The position numbers and the translations under genes are program-made. 13,032 nucleotides of DNA. Origin: Planctomycetaceae bacterium. GTDB taxonomy: Bacteria; Planctomycetota; Planctomycetia; Pirellulales; Thermoguttaceae. The stretch covers positions 1-13,032 of the forward strand of contig WRMR01000081.1 of assembly GCA_009776995.1 (NCBI GenBank), given 5' to 3'. This document shows, piece after piece, positions 1 through 6,422 of the stretch (positions are counted from its first letter, which is position 1; each line of letters begins with the position of its first letter). Under the pieces are notes generated by a model, which worked only from the letters and a program-made list of their open reading frames with translations, was not told the DNA's origin and did no database searches.

Positions 1-101
1 TCTCCCCGCTTCCGAATGCCGATATGTGGGATACGGCAACAAGCGTCCCCACACGGGATGCCAAATATTTGTGCCTGGATCGCCCGTTTTCAGGAAGATA
101 G
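1..101 (+). CDS. C-terminal end of an unidentified upstream protein (partial)
   Basis: The frame whose first full codon is at position 3 is open for 32 codons and ends at TAG 99-101, six bases before the GTG start of the next gene, whose ribosome binding site overlaps this stop. That spacing is what an operon would give. The visible tail ends in LCLDRPFSGR and carries no motif I recognise. In many bacteria a FlhG/MinD-like ATPase lies upstream of the fliA-type sigma gene, so it could be such a flagellar gene, but nothing in the 32 residues shows it. The other two plus frames are also open here, so the frame choice rests only on the junction geometry. Confidence 0.4.
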   Translation, partial: SPLPNADMWDTATSVPTRDAKYLCLDRPFSGR

Positions 102-107
102 ATTATT

Positions 108-521
108 GTGTCATCACAGGATTTCAAGGACTGGGAATCCGCTTCGCAAATCGACCCGTTGATTCTGCGGTTGCTCCAGAAAAAAAACGACAAATCCGCT
201 CTCATCCGGAAAGAACCCCCGGTGAAGCAGCGGCGCTTGTCCGTCCTCTATGCGGCGTTTATTGGCGTCAGTGCCATGATCCTCGTCATGATTGTTGGCG
301 TCGTTCGCTGTACGGATGTCGATATGATTTTAGCCAACAGTTGCCGAACCCTGATGGTATTCTGCGTCATCGGGTTCATCACCGGCATGATCGCCGAAAT
401 GTGTGTGCGGGAATCGGCCAAGTCAATGATACGTGAGATGTTACAGCGAACGGACAACACGCAAAATGCCCAACTGAACGAAACATCACATGAAAACCGT
501 GACATGAACAACACAAGATGA
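108..521 (+). CDS. Small membrane protein with two predicted transmembrane helices, upstream of a FliA-type sigma factor
   Basis: A 137-residue protein that I do not recognise. It has a polar, basic N-terminus (residues 1-43), two hydrophobic segments at about 44-67 and 79-100 separated by a short loop, and a polar, Asn/Thr/Glu-rich C-terminal tail. A helical hairpin with both ends in the cytoplasm is the simplest topology. It starts at GTG 108, chosen because AGGAAG (92-97) sits 10 nt upstream and the preceding frame stops at 101. The codon pattern supports this frame over the overlapping frame open from 26 to 436. It lies 148 nt ahead of the sigma-factor gene on the same strand, so a motility or envelope role is possible but only by position. 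Confidence 0.6.
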   Translation: MSSQDFKDWESASQIDPLILRLLQKKNDKSALIRKEPPVKQRRLSVLYAAFIGVSAMILVMIVGVVRCTDVDMILANSCRTLMVFCVIGFITGMIAEMCVRESAKSMIREMLQRTDNTQNAQLNETSHENRDMNNTR

Positions 522-669
522 ACGGAAAAAATGGCAAAACATCTCTTTCACAAAACGGGCAAAAATGTTATCGTTCCCCTCTGCTGAATCAATGAAAATT
601 CCCAGACAGGATGAACGGTTGGCCGGCGATGTGGAATCATCGTCCTAATGAGTTGGCACGGAGTAGCTT

Positions 670-1449
670 ATGAGTGTTGCGACAACGGCGTTGACAGAAA
701 TCGAAGAATTGTGGGTCCGTTTCAAGGAAGACACTTCCAACACCGAACTGCGGAACCGCCTGATCGAGCAATACATGCCGCTGGTGAGAAATCGCGGTGA
801 GCGTATCTGGTCGCGGCTCCCGGAAGGGATTGAACTGGACGACCTGATTTCCGCAGGCACATTCGGCCTGATGGACGCGATTAATGCCTTCGACCTCGAA
901 CGCGGTGTGCGGTTTGAGACCTTTTGCATCCCGCGAATTCAAGGGGCCATGCTCGACGAACTCCGCTCGATGGACTGGGTTCCGCGGCTTGTGCGTTCCA
1001 AAGCCAGCAAGATCAATGAGGCGTACAAAGTTCTGGAGTGCAAACTCGCCCGCAAGCCAAGCGACGACGAAATGGCGGAACACCTGCAAGTTCCCCTTGC
1101 GGAATTTGAGAAAATGCTGACCGAAACGCACGGCGTGAACCTGACCAGTCTCGACAGAAAATGGTTTGAAACCGACAGTTACAGAGATATTAGGGAAATT
1201 GACATTCTGGCCGACAAACGCGGCGAAGACCCGACCGAACGATTGCGGAAAGTGGAAATGGTTCGTGCGTTTACCCGGGGACTGACAAAAAACGAGCGCC
1301 TCATCATCATTCTGTACTATTTCGAGGAAATGACGATGAAGGAAATCGGCCTGACGCTGGACCTGTCCGAAAGCCGTGTCAGCCAGATGCACAGCACGAT
1401 CGTCGAACGGATGCGCAAACTGCTGCTTCACCGTGTGGGTGATTTCTGA
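670..1449 (+). CDS. fliA: RNA polymerase sigma factor, FliA/WhiG type (sigma-28 family)
   Basis: This 259-residue alternative sigma factor would direct RNA polymerase to flagellar, chemotaxis or developmental promoters. Region 2 covers about residues 28-110, with the core-binding helix ELDDLISAGTFGLMDAI at 55-71 and the DNA-melting part FETFCIPRIQGAMLDELR (82-99), the usual FliA/WhiG form. Region 3 covers about 112-152 and region 4 about 203-250, with a helix-turn-helix in MKEIGLTLDLSESRVSQMHS. The length fits the family (about 240-260). The ATG is preceded by GGAG at 660-663 with 6-nt spacing. Its stop lies only 6 bp from the stop of the convergent vorB gene, leaving no room for a separate terminator. 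Whether it controls flagella or another regulon cannot be told here, since no flagellar structural gene is in the window. Confidence 0.9.
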   Translation: MSVATTALTEIEELWVRFKEDTSNTELRNRLIEQYMPLVRNRGERIWSRLPEGIELDDLISAGTFGLMDAINAFDLERGVRFETFCIPRIQGAMLDELRSMDWVPRLVRSKASKINEAYKVLECKLARKPSDDEMAEHLQVPLAEFEKMLTETHGVNLTSLDRKWFETDSYRDIREIDILADKRGEDPTERLRKVEMVRAFTRGLTKNERLIIILYYFEEMTMKEIGLTLDLSESRVSQMHSTIVERMRKLLLHRVGDF

Positions 1450-1455
1450 AAAGCA

Positions 1456-2511
1456 TCAGACTCCGATTCTGGTTTCAAGACAGGCCATGGCTTTCGCGTA
1501 AATCTCTTCTTCCGTCGGAACGTTACCGCCGACGCGAAACAGGAGATCGACCTTTCGCAGAGGAAGTGCCAGTCGCACGTCTTCGGCAAATTGCCCAAGA
1601 CTCAGCTCGACGACAAGAAAGCCGGCCTTGGGGTTGACTTGTTCAAAGTACGCCTGTTTTGGAAAGGGCCAAAGCGTTTTCGGCCGCACCATACCGACTT
1701 TGTAACCCTCAGCACGCATTCGATCAACCACGGTTCGCAACAGACGGCTTGTGATACCATAGCCGGTCAAAACAAGATCGGCATCTTCGGCAAGATGAAT
1801 TTCCGCAAGTGCTTCGTTTTCTTCGATTTCGCGGTACTTGGCCGCCAAGTGCAAAATCAAATCCTCAAGGTCGTCATAATCAAGAAAAATCGACGTCAAC
1901 AGGTTGTCGTTCGATTCGGGCGTCGTGTCGAGTTTCCAATTTTTCGTCACGGTGTCGGTCGGAATTTCGACGATGTCAATCGGCTCCATCATCTGGCCGA
2001 GCGTTGCGTCGGACAAAACGTAAACCGGAATGCGGTACTTGTCCGCCAGTTCGAAGGCCAGAATCGTCATCTGGTACATCTCGGCAACGCTGTTGGGAGC
2101 CAAAACGATGACCCGGTAGTTGCCGTGACCACCGCCTTTGACGACCTGGTTGTAATCGCCCTGTTCCGGCCCGATGTTTCCCAAACCCGGTCCGGCACGC
2201 ACGATGTCGATAATCACAACCGGCAACTCGCAACCGGCAATAAACGAAACACCTTCCTGCTTGAGGCTGATGCCAGGACCGCTTGAGGCTGTCAAAACCC
2301 TCATGCCACTTGCTGACGCACCGAAAACCATATTAATGGACGCAGTTTCACACTCGGCCTGGATAAATATTTTTCCCAGTTTCAGAAAATATTCCGCCGC
2401 CGTGTGTGCAATTTCACTGGCCGGTGTAATGGGGTAACCGAAATAAGCGTCGCAACCCGCAACAAGTGCCCCAATGACGACCGCTTCATTTCCTCTGACA
2501 AGTTTTTTCAT
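1456..2511 (-). CDS. vorB: 2-oxoacid:ferredoxin oxidoreductase, VorB/KorA/PorA-type (alpha) subunit
   Basis: This is the large pyrimidine-binding-type subunit of a cytoplasmic enzyme that oxidatively decarboxylates a 2-oxoacid (branched-chain, 2-oxoglutarate or pyruvate) to its acyl-CoA and reduces ferredoxin. Family blocks are RGNEAVVIGALVAGCDAYFG (6-25), the YPITPASE signature (26-33), QAECETASINMVFGAS (51-66), SGPGISLKQEG (77-87) and RAGPGLGNIGPEQGDYNQ (105-122). The C-terminal domain ends with the expected VELSLGQFAEDVR and RVGGNVPTEEEI stretches. At 351 residues it is full length. A 42-nt gap follows the ferredoxin-subunit gene, so the two form an operon. The TPP-binding beta and the gamma subunits that normally follow are absent, because fliA lies convergently 6 bp beyond the stop. 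Substrate cannot be assigned from sequence. The Shine-Dalgarno sequence is weak. Confidence 0.88.
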   Translation of the reverse strand: MKKLVRGNEAVVIGALVAGCDAYFGYPITPASEIAHTAAEYFLKLGKIFIQAECETASINMVFGASASGMRVLTASSGPGISLKQEGVSFIAGCELPVVIIDIVRAGPGLGNIGPEQGDYNQVVKGGGHGNYRVIVLAPNSVAEMYQMTILAFELADKYRIPVYVLSDATLGQMMEPIDIVEIPTDTVTKNWKLDTTPESNDNLLTSIFLDYDDLEDLILHLAAKYREIEENEALAEIHLAEDADLVLTGYGITSRLLRTVVDRMRAEGYKVGMVRPKTLWPFPKQAYFEQVNPKAGFLVVELSLGQFAEDVRLALPLRKVDLLFRVGGNVPTEEEIYAKAMACLETRIGV

Positions 2512-2553
2512 ACTGGCTCAATGTGTTTTCGTCACGAAACGCAAAAAACACTC

Positions 2554-2850
2554 TTATTGATTATTCTCCAAAGACTTGCGTTTGATGACCGTAATGGCAT
2601 CCGGTTCCGGGCAGACGTAGAAACATGTGCCACAACCGCTACAGCCCTCGCCGCAATACACCGTAAACTCGTAGCCCATGCCACTGATGGCTTTGCCTTT
2701 TTTGAGTAATTTTTTAGGACAAAATTCAATACAAAGACCACAGGCTTTGCATAGTTCCGGCTTCACGATGATGCAACTCTTTTGATTCGAGTCACTTTCA
2801 TCAAAGGAAGAAGCTGTGGTTTCGCTGATTCTTGATTCATTTAACATCAT
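2554..2850 (-). CDS. vorD: Ferredoxin-type subunit (2x[4Fe-4S]) of a 2-oxoacid:ferredoxin oxidoreductase
   Basis: A small electron-transfer subunit carrying electrons from the catalytic subunits to free ferredoxin. Two complete cluster motifs are visible: CKACGLCIEFCP and CSGCGTCFYVCP, each C-x2-C-x2-C-x3-C-P. This is the delta subunit arrangement of KorD/VorD/PorD. The open frame reaches ATG 2895 (113 residues), but neither that codon nor the ATG-ATG pair at 2850/2847 has a strong Shine-Dalgarno sequence. I prefer 2850 (98 residues) because GAG lies 6 nt upstream of it and the promoter at 2914-2942 would leave only about 12 nt of leader before 2895. It is the first gene of an operon with vorB. 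Confidence 0.85.
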   Translation of the reverse strand: MMLNESRISETTASSFDESDSNQKSCIIVKPELCKACGLCIEFCPKKLLKKGKAISGMGYEFTVYCGEGCSGCGTCFYVCPEPDAITVIKRKSLENNQ

Positions 2851-2913
2851 GTCATTCTCGATTTCGTGCCATAAGCGAAATCTCACGAGTGCCATTCAGT
2901 GAGGGAAAAAACC

Positions 2914-2942
2914 ATTATATCCTGAAAATCTCTGAAAGACAA
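2914..2942 (-). promoter_or_regulatory. Sigma70-like promoter for the vorD-vorB operon
   Basis: On the minus strand TTGTCT (2942-2937) and a perfect TATAAT (2919-2914) are separated by exactly 17 nt. Transcription would start near 2907, just upstream of the ferredoxin-subunit gene. The match and spacing are read directly; activity is inferred. Confidence 0.6.
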
Positions 2943-3070
2943 TGTGAACAAAGCATACAATCCCGTGACGAATGCTGAAAATCCTGGAAACCGGCGATTG
3001 AAGTGTGCAATAATCGAAAGTTACGATGTGAAACTATTTTCCACAAGTTCCTTTTGCATAACACCTGATC

Positions 3071-3079
3071 TGATATAAT
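3071..3079 (+). promoter_or_regulatory. Extended -10 promoter for carA
   Basis: TGATATAAT at 3071-3079 is a perfect TATAAT preceded by the TGn extension. No convincing -35 box lies 16-18 nt upstream, as is usual for extended -10 promoters. The start would be near 3086, upstream of every candidate carA start codon. Confidence 0.55.
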
Positions 3080-3142
3080 GAGAAGGTTTGCTGTAGGCGG
3101 TTGAACGGTATTATGTGGCACTTCATCAAACATTCAATGAAA

Positions 3143-4306
3143 ATGAGTACAAAACGAGTTGGAAAGCTGGTCCTGGAAGATGGCTCCGTTTGGGTTGGCG
3201 AAGCGTTCGGTGCCGAAGGTGAGGCGGAAGGGGAAATTTGTTTCACAACGTCCATGAGCGGCTACCAGGAAACAGTCACCGACCCGAACAACGCCGGGCA
3301 AATTGTCGTCATCACCTACCCGGAAATCGGAAATTACGGCGTCAACAGCGAAGACGCCGAGAGCAGGAAAATTCATCTTTCGTCGCTGATCGTCCGCAAT
3401 CTTAGCAGTTTGGCCAGCAATTTCCGCTGTGAGGCAACACTCGAAGAGTATCTGTTGCGATTCAATAAAGTCGGCCTGAAGGGGCTGGACACGCGGACGC
3501 TCGTCCGGCGCATTGCCGACCGGGGCGAGATGCGGGCCATCGTTTCGACGCTCGACGAAGACGATGCTTCGCTACTGCAAAAAGTTTGGGATTGGCCCGG
3601 CATTGCGGGTCAAAACCTGGCCGAACGCGCCGCCGAAGACACCGTCCGGGATTGGGATGAGCCGCTTGGTTCCTGGGCTGATTACCGTCTGCAATATGGC
3701 ACCCCCCTGGCGGAAGATGTTGTTGCGGACGCGCCGTTGATTGTCGTGCTTGATTTCGGGTTACGCTGGAGTTTCGCGCGGTTTTTGCGGAGCATGGGTT
3801 TTCGTGTGCGGATCATGCCGGGTTGCACAACGATGGCTACCGAAGTATTGGCCGAAAAACCGGCAGGCGTGTTGCTTTCGAACGGCCCAGGCGACCCGAA
3901 TGCCGTGCCGAATGCCATCGAAACGGTTCGCCAACTTCTTGGAAAAGTGCCGCTGATGGGGATTTGTTTCGGTAACCTGTTACTCGGACTGGCTTCGGGT
4001 GCCAAAACGCAACGCCTCAAGGTCGGGCATCGCGGTTCAGGGATGCCGATACTCAACAAGTCAACCGGTAAAGTGGCGATCACTTCGCAAAATCACGGCT
4101 TTTCGCTCGACCCGACAAACTTGGGCGATTCGCTCGAAGTCACGCATGTCAACATCAACGACAATACGGTCACCGGCGTTCGTCACAAGAAGTACCCGGC
4201 CTTCGGCGTCATGTTTTTCCCGAAACTGACCGACATCGTCGTCGGCAACAAGATCATCGCGGACAATTCGCACCCGTTCGTCGCATTTCGTGAGTTGATA
4301 GGCTAG
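3143..4306 (+). CDS. carA: Carbamoyl-phosphate synthase small subunit with a degenerate glutaminase active site
   Basis: CarA normally hydrolyses glutamine and channels ammonia to CarB to make carbamoyl phosphate for pyrimidine and arginine synthesis. The N-terminal domain is typical: KLVLEDGSVW, FTTSMSGYQETVTDP, YPEIGNYG and LDTRTLVRRI. The C-terminal class I glutaminase domain keeps LSNGPGDP, the Cys nucleophile in GICFG (codon 3965-3967) and TSQNHGFS. However, the E. coli GICLGHQ block reads GICFGNLL, so Gln273 is lost. The E. coli FQGHPEAS block with catalytic His353 and Glu355 reads MFFPKLTD, giving Phe and Lys (codons 4217 and 4223). The DFGxKRN segment is also changed. Length from ATG 3143 is 387 residues (E. 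coli 382). Upstream in-frame starts at 3137, 3113 (ATG) and 3101 (TTG) are possible; 3143 best fits the family N-terminus. carB is not adjacent. Confidence 0.9.
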   Translation: MSTKRVGKLVLEDGSVWVGEAFGAEGEAEGEICFTTSMSGYQETVTDPNNAGQIVVITYPEIGNYGVNSEDAESRKIHLSSLIVRNLSSLASNFRCEATLEEYLLRFNKVGLKGLDTRTLVRRIADRGEMRAIVSTLDEDDASLLQKVWDWPGIAGQNLAERAAEDTVRDWDEPLGSWADYRLQYGTPLAEDVVADAPLIVVLDFGLRWSFARFLRSMGFRVRIMPGCTTMATEVLAEKPAGVLLSNGPGDPNAVPNAIETVRQLLGKVPLMGICFGNLLLGLASGAKTQRLKVGHRGSGMPILNKSTGKVAITSQNHGFSLDPTNLGDSLEVTHVNINDNTVTGVRHKKYPAFGVMFFPKLTDIVVGNKIIADNSHPFVAFRELIG

Positions 4307-4344
4307 GGACGAGGCAGTGTGGTCACGGCGTGTCCGACATCCGG

Positions 4345-4426
4345 TTTTCACCACGAAGCACGAAAGTCACGAAATTTTTCGCCACGGATTTTATTGGATG
4401 AAACACGGATTTTTTCACCACGAAGG
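4345..4426 (+). repeat. Decayed CACGAAG-type short repeats downstream of carA
   Basis: TTTTCACCACGAAG occurs exactly twice (4345-4358 and 4412-4425), and between them CACGGATTTT occurs twice (4383-4392 and 4404-4413). The first copy continues as CACGAAAG and TCACGAAA, so the unit is about 8-9 nt. Related fragments recur in other gaps of this window. No coding potential is seen from 4307 to 4538. Confidence 0.6.
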
Positions 4427-4538
4427 TATTTAGCCCCAGGTCTTTAAGACGGGGAGAGGGGGAGTTGTCGCGTCACCCTGTTACGCGCATGGTAGGGCGG
4501 TTATGCCGTGGCCGCCGTTCGATTTTCTCTGGGAGTAC

Positions 4539-4728
4539 TCAAAAGGTGACTTTCCGCACGGGCTGCGGGACGGTTTCCAGTTCGGGAAGAATTTTCCGAA
4601 GCTCGTCGTCGACTTCGGGCGATCCCCATTTTCCGAGACAAAGATACCGCCCGTGAATGTATAAACCTGTGCGAGTCCTGATGGTTGTGCAGAGTGGGTG
4701 TGGGTAGTGTTCTTTTTGGCTTTGCCAT
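4539..4728 (-). pseudogene. Frameshifted remnant of a tyrosine-recombinase (integrase) N-terminus
   Basis: An ATG at 4728 has a strong GGAGG (4738-4734) 5 nt upstream and begins MAKPKRTLPTPTLHNH. That frame then loses sense, while another frame continues with RTRTGLYIHGRYLCLGKWG, then SPEVDDELRKILPEL, and stops at 4539. Joined by a one-base shift somewhere in about 4655-4685, the product resembles the first 60 residues of integrases common in planctomycetes (a His-containing stretch, then GR.YLGKWGSPE). The core-binding and catalytic domains (Arg-His-Arg-Tyr) are missing. The fragment starts 97 bp beyond the 3' end of tRNA-Pro, on the same strand. The family assignment is from memory of the motif and is moderately secure; the frameshift and Shine-Dalgarno sequence are read directly. 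Confidence 0.5.
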
Positions 4729-4824
4729 GCCTGCCTCCGGGGATTACTGGTATTTACCAAGTAATCAAGTAGGATGACACGAAAAACATTGACCGTAAAC
4801 ATTTGGAGTTTAATGATTTACAAG

Positions 4825-4899
4825 TCGGGGCGAGAGGATTTGAACCTCCGGCCTCCTGCTCCCAAAGCAGGCGCTCTCGCCAGGCTGAGCTACGCCCCG
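4825..4899 (-). tRNA. tRNA-Pro (anticodon TGG)
   Basis: On the minus strand the 7-bp acceptor stem CGGGGCG/CGCCCCG is perfect. The D arm is GCTC/GAGC, the anticodon stem CCTGC/GCAGG encloses loop TTTGGGA (anticodon TGG, reading CCN/CCA proline codons), the variable loop is 5 nt and the T arm is GGAGG-TTCAAAT-CCTCT with one G-U pair. The discriminator base is A at 4825, and CCA is not encoded (CTTG follows). It lies alone between carA and the epimerase gene, beside integrase and transposase remnants. Confidence 0.95.
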
Positions 4900-4987
4900 A
4901 TCATGTCAAAATATTGTGAGAACGAAATGACATTATTCATGATACACATTTCCTGAAAAACGGCAACCGGGCTGTATCAGGAGATTC

Positions 4988-5042
4988 CAGAGCCGCGAAA
5001 GTCATCAAGCGGAATGACCGCTCCATTACCGTCGCGGCTCTG
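4988..5042. other. Nested inverted repeat (possible structured element)
   Basis: An 11-bp perfect inverted repeat, CAGAGCCGCGA (4988-4998) and TCGCGGCTCTG (5032-5042), encloses a second hairpin AGCGG-aatga-CCGCT (5008-5022). No T run follows on either strand, so it is not a normal intrinsic terminator. It sits between the tRNA-Pro 5' side and a transposase-like fragment. It could be an IS-derived end or an unrecognised small RNA. Confidence 0.4.
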
Positions 5043-5070
5043 ATGGATCGAACAGCTTATTTCCAAGTGT

Positions 5071-5235
5071 TCAGGAACTGGTGTGCCATGCAGGCAGGAG
5101 ATTTGATTTATGGTTGGTATTTTTGGCGTAAGTTGCGACGGCAAGGACACCGGATTCGTTCCAGCTCATGCCGCGATGTTTGCAACGTTCGGAAACGGCC
5201 ACATCGTCTGATTTCTCCAACGCGTAAGCGTTCAC
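5071..5235 (-). pseudogene. Possible C-terminal remnant of a transposase
   Basis: About 54 codons read sensibly on the minus strand to a TGA at 5071-5073, with the block AVSERCKHRGMSWNESG and the end LLPAWHTSS. The G-M-x-W-x-x-x-G pattern near a C-terminus recalls transposases of the ISKra4 and ISLre2-like groups, but I cannot place the family firmly. Upstream the frame runs into low-complexity repeat DNA (5250-5297) with no credible start, so only a fragment remains. The overlapping plus-strand frame 5043-5267 shows no family features. Confidence 0.35.
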
Positions 5236-5250
5236 GGTTTTTTTCTTACC

Positions 5251-5297
5251 ATTTCGTAATTTCGTAAACACTTGGTGATTTTTTGTTCTTGGTGAAT
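5251..5297. repeat. Short degenerate repeats upstream of the epimerase gene
   Basis: ATTTCGTA is tandemly duplicated (5251-5266), and CTTGGTGA occurs at 5271-5278 and 5288-5295, each followed by a T-rich tract. Read on the minus strand they give TCACCAAG and TACGAAAT units, resembling the CACCACGAAG repeats after carA. Confidence 0.5.
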
Positions 5298-5325
5298 TTT
5301 TTCCCAGTGCGTAAAATAGAGTGTA

Positions 5326-5334
5326 TGGTATTAT
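5326..5334 (+). promoter_or_regulatory. Possible extended -10 promoter for the epimerase gene
   Basis: TGGTATTAT (5326-5334) fits a TGn-extended -10 box with five of six consensus bases. No -35 match is seen. It would give a leader of about 29 nt to ATG 5370. Confidence 0.35.
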
Positions 5335-5369
5335 TATGCAATACAATCGTTATTTGCAAAATAAACAAA

Positions 5370-6422
5370 ATGAATAAACAACATAAAGTTTTTGTCACTG
5401 GAGCTGCCGGTTTTATTGGTACGAAGTTGGTGCAACTCCTTCTCCGGGAAGGCTTTTCCGTGCGCGGGCTCTACCATCGCAAACCACCGGATTGGTCGAA
5501 TTTTGGCGACATCAACCGCCGCTCGGAGATCGAAGGCTCCCATGACCGTCTCCAATTCGTACAGGGTGACATCACCTCGCTGGAAAGTCTCCGCCAAGCA
5601 ATGGAAGGTTGTCGCTACGCATTTCATTTGGCGGGTTTTGCCAAGAATTGGGCAAGGGATTTCAGCATTTTCACCAAAATTAACGTTGACGGAATGCGGA
5701 ATGTTTTTCAAGTGGCGAAGGATCAGAATTATGAACGGATTGTCTGGACTTCGAGTATCGTGACCTTTGGGCCAACCGAACCGGGAACAATGGCCGACGA
5801 AGCATCGCCGCGAATTACTGAACAGTATTTTACAGAGTACGAAAAAACGAAAACTGTTGCGGAAAAGGAAGCCCTGCAATGGGCTACCGATGGTCTCCCG
5901 CTGGTCATTGTCAATCCAACCCGTGTGTTCGGCCCCGGCCCCCATACGGACGGAAATGCTTTAGCCGGGCTGATTCACGATTATATTTCAGGCAAACTTT
6001 TTGTCATGTTCAATTTCGGCATGAACACGGGCAACTACGTTTTCGTTGATGACGTTGCGCAGGGGCATTACCTTGCCATGCTCAAGGGGCGAATCGGCGA
6101 GCGGTACATTTTGGGAAGTGAAAACGCATCACTCAGGCAGTTTTATACTTACGTCGAAGAAGTCAGCGGCATACGACGGCGTGGACTGCCGATTTTCATC
6201 CCCGGTGCCATGATGATCGCACGTTTGTTCGTCCTTTGGGCGAAGCTGGCTGGCGGCTATCCCCGTATTTCGCCCGGATGGGTCAAAACCTTCGCGACAG
6301 ACTGGTGTCACAGTAGCGACAAAGCCAAAACAGAACTCGGATATGATCCCATTCCGTTAAAAGAGGCAGTTCGGCGAACTTACGAGTGGCTGAAAGAAAA
6401 AAATACCCAAAACCCGGAATAA
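5370..6422 (+). CDS. NAD(P)-dependent epimerase/dehydratase (extended short-chain dehydrogenase)
   Basis: This 350-residue protein is an extended SDR of the sugar-nucleotide epimerase/3-beta-HSD-like group, acting in the cytoplasm on a nucleotide sugar or related alcohol. The Rossmann motif GAAGFIG is at residues 11-17 and an acidic residue in GDIT at 67-70. The catalytic set comprises the TSS stretch (127-129) and YEKTK (Tyr157, Lys161), and NPTRVFGPG is the usual substrate-side loop. The C-terminus ends in the typical GYDPIPLKEAVRRTYEWL. The frame is open from 5283, but ATG 5370 is chosen because the family begins a few residues before the glycine motif; no Shine-Dalgarno sequence is visible. 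Hopanoid-associated HpnA-like proteins are similar, so the substrate stays open. The last codons overlap a minus-strand terminator. Confidence 0.87.
   Translation: MNKQHKVFVTGAAGFIGTKLVQLLLREGFSVRGLYHRKPPDWSNFGDINRRSEIEGSHDRLQFVQGDITSLESLRQAMEGCRYAFHLAGFAKNWARDFSIFTKINVDGMRNVFQVAKDQNYERIVWTSSIVTFGPTEPGTMADEASPRITEQYFTEYEKTKTVAEKEALQWATDGLPLVIVNPTRVFGPGPHTDGNALAGLIHDYISGKLFVMFNFGMNTGNYVFVDDVAQGHYLAMLKGRIGERYILGSENASLRQFYTYVEEVSGIRRRGLPIFIPGAMMIARLFVLWAKLAGGYPRISPGWVKTFATDWCHSSDKAKTELGYDPIPLKEAVRRTYEWLKEKNTQNPE

Noticed and set aside
26..436. 136-codon plus-strand open frame at the left edge
   Set aside because: It overlaps the membrane-protein gene in another frame, has no ribosome binding site and no hydrophobic or family pattern; the 108-521 frame has a good site and two membrane helices.
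637..1431. Long open frame antisense to the sigma-factor gene
   Set aside because: The sigma factor is unmistakable; the antisense frame is open because of its codon pattern and shows no family motif.
1591..2286. 231-codon open frame antisense to vorB
   Set aside because: The product is unstructured in motif terms and the opposite strand encodes a clear conserved subunit.
4200..4306. Frameshift as the cause of the missing His/Glu in CarA
   Set aside because: The frame stays sensible to the end (HPFVAFRELIG fits the family C-terminus) and neither alternative frame restores a HPEAS motif; the GICFGNLL change lies far upstream in the same frame.
4345..4426. CRISPR array in the repeat region
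   Set aside because: The units are short and irregular, spacers are absent and no cas gene is present.
4444..4466. CGGGGAGAGG near 4453 as a second att copy of the tRNA-Pro 3' end, and the CCCC...GGGG hairpin around it as the carA terminator
   Set aside because: Only about 10 bases match the tRNA end, with a gap, and the hairpin has a bulge and no T run; both could be chance.
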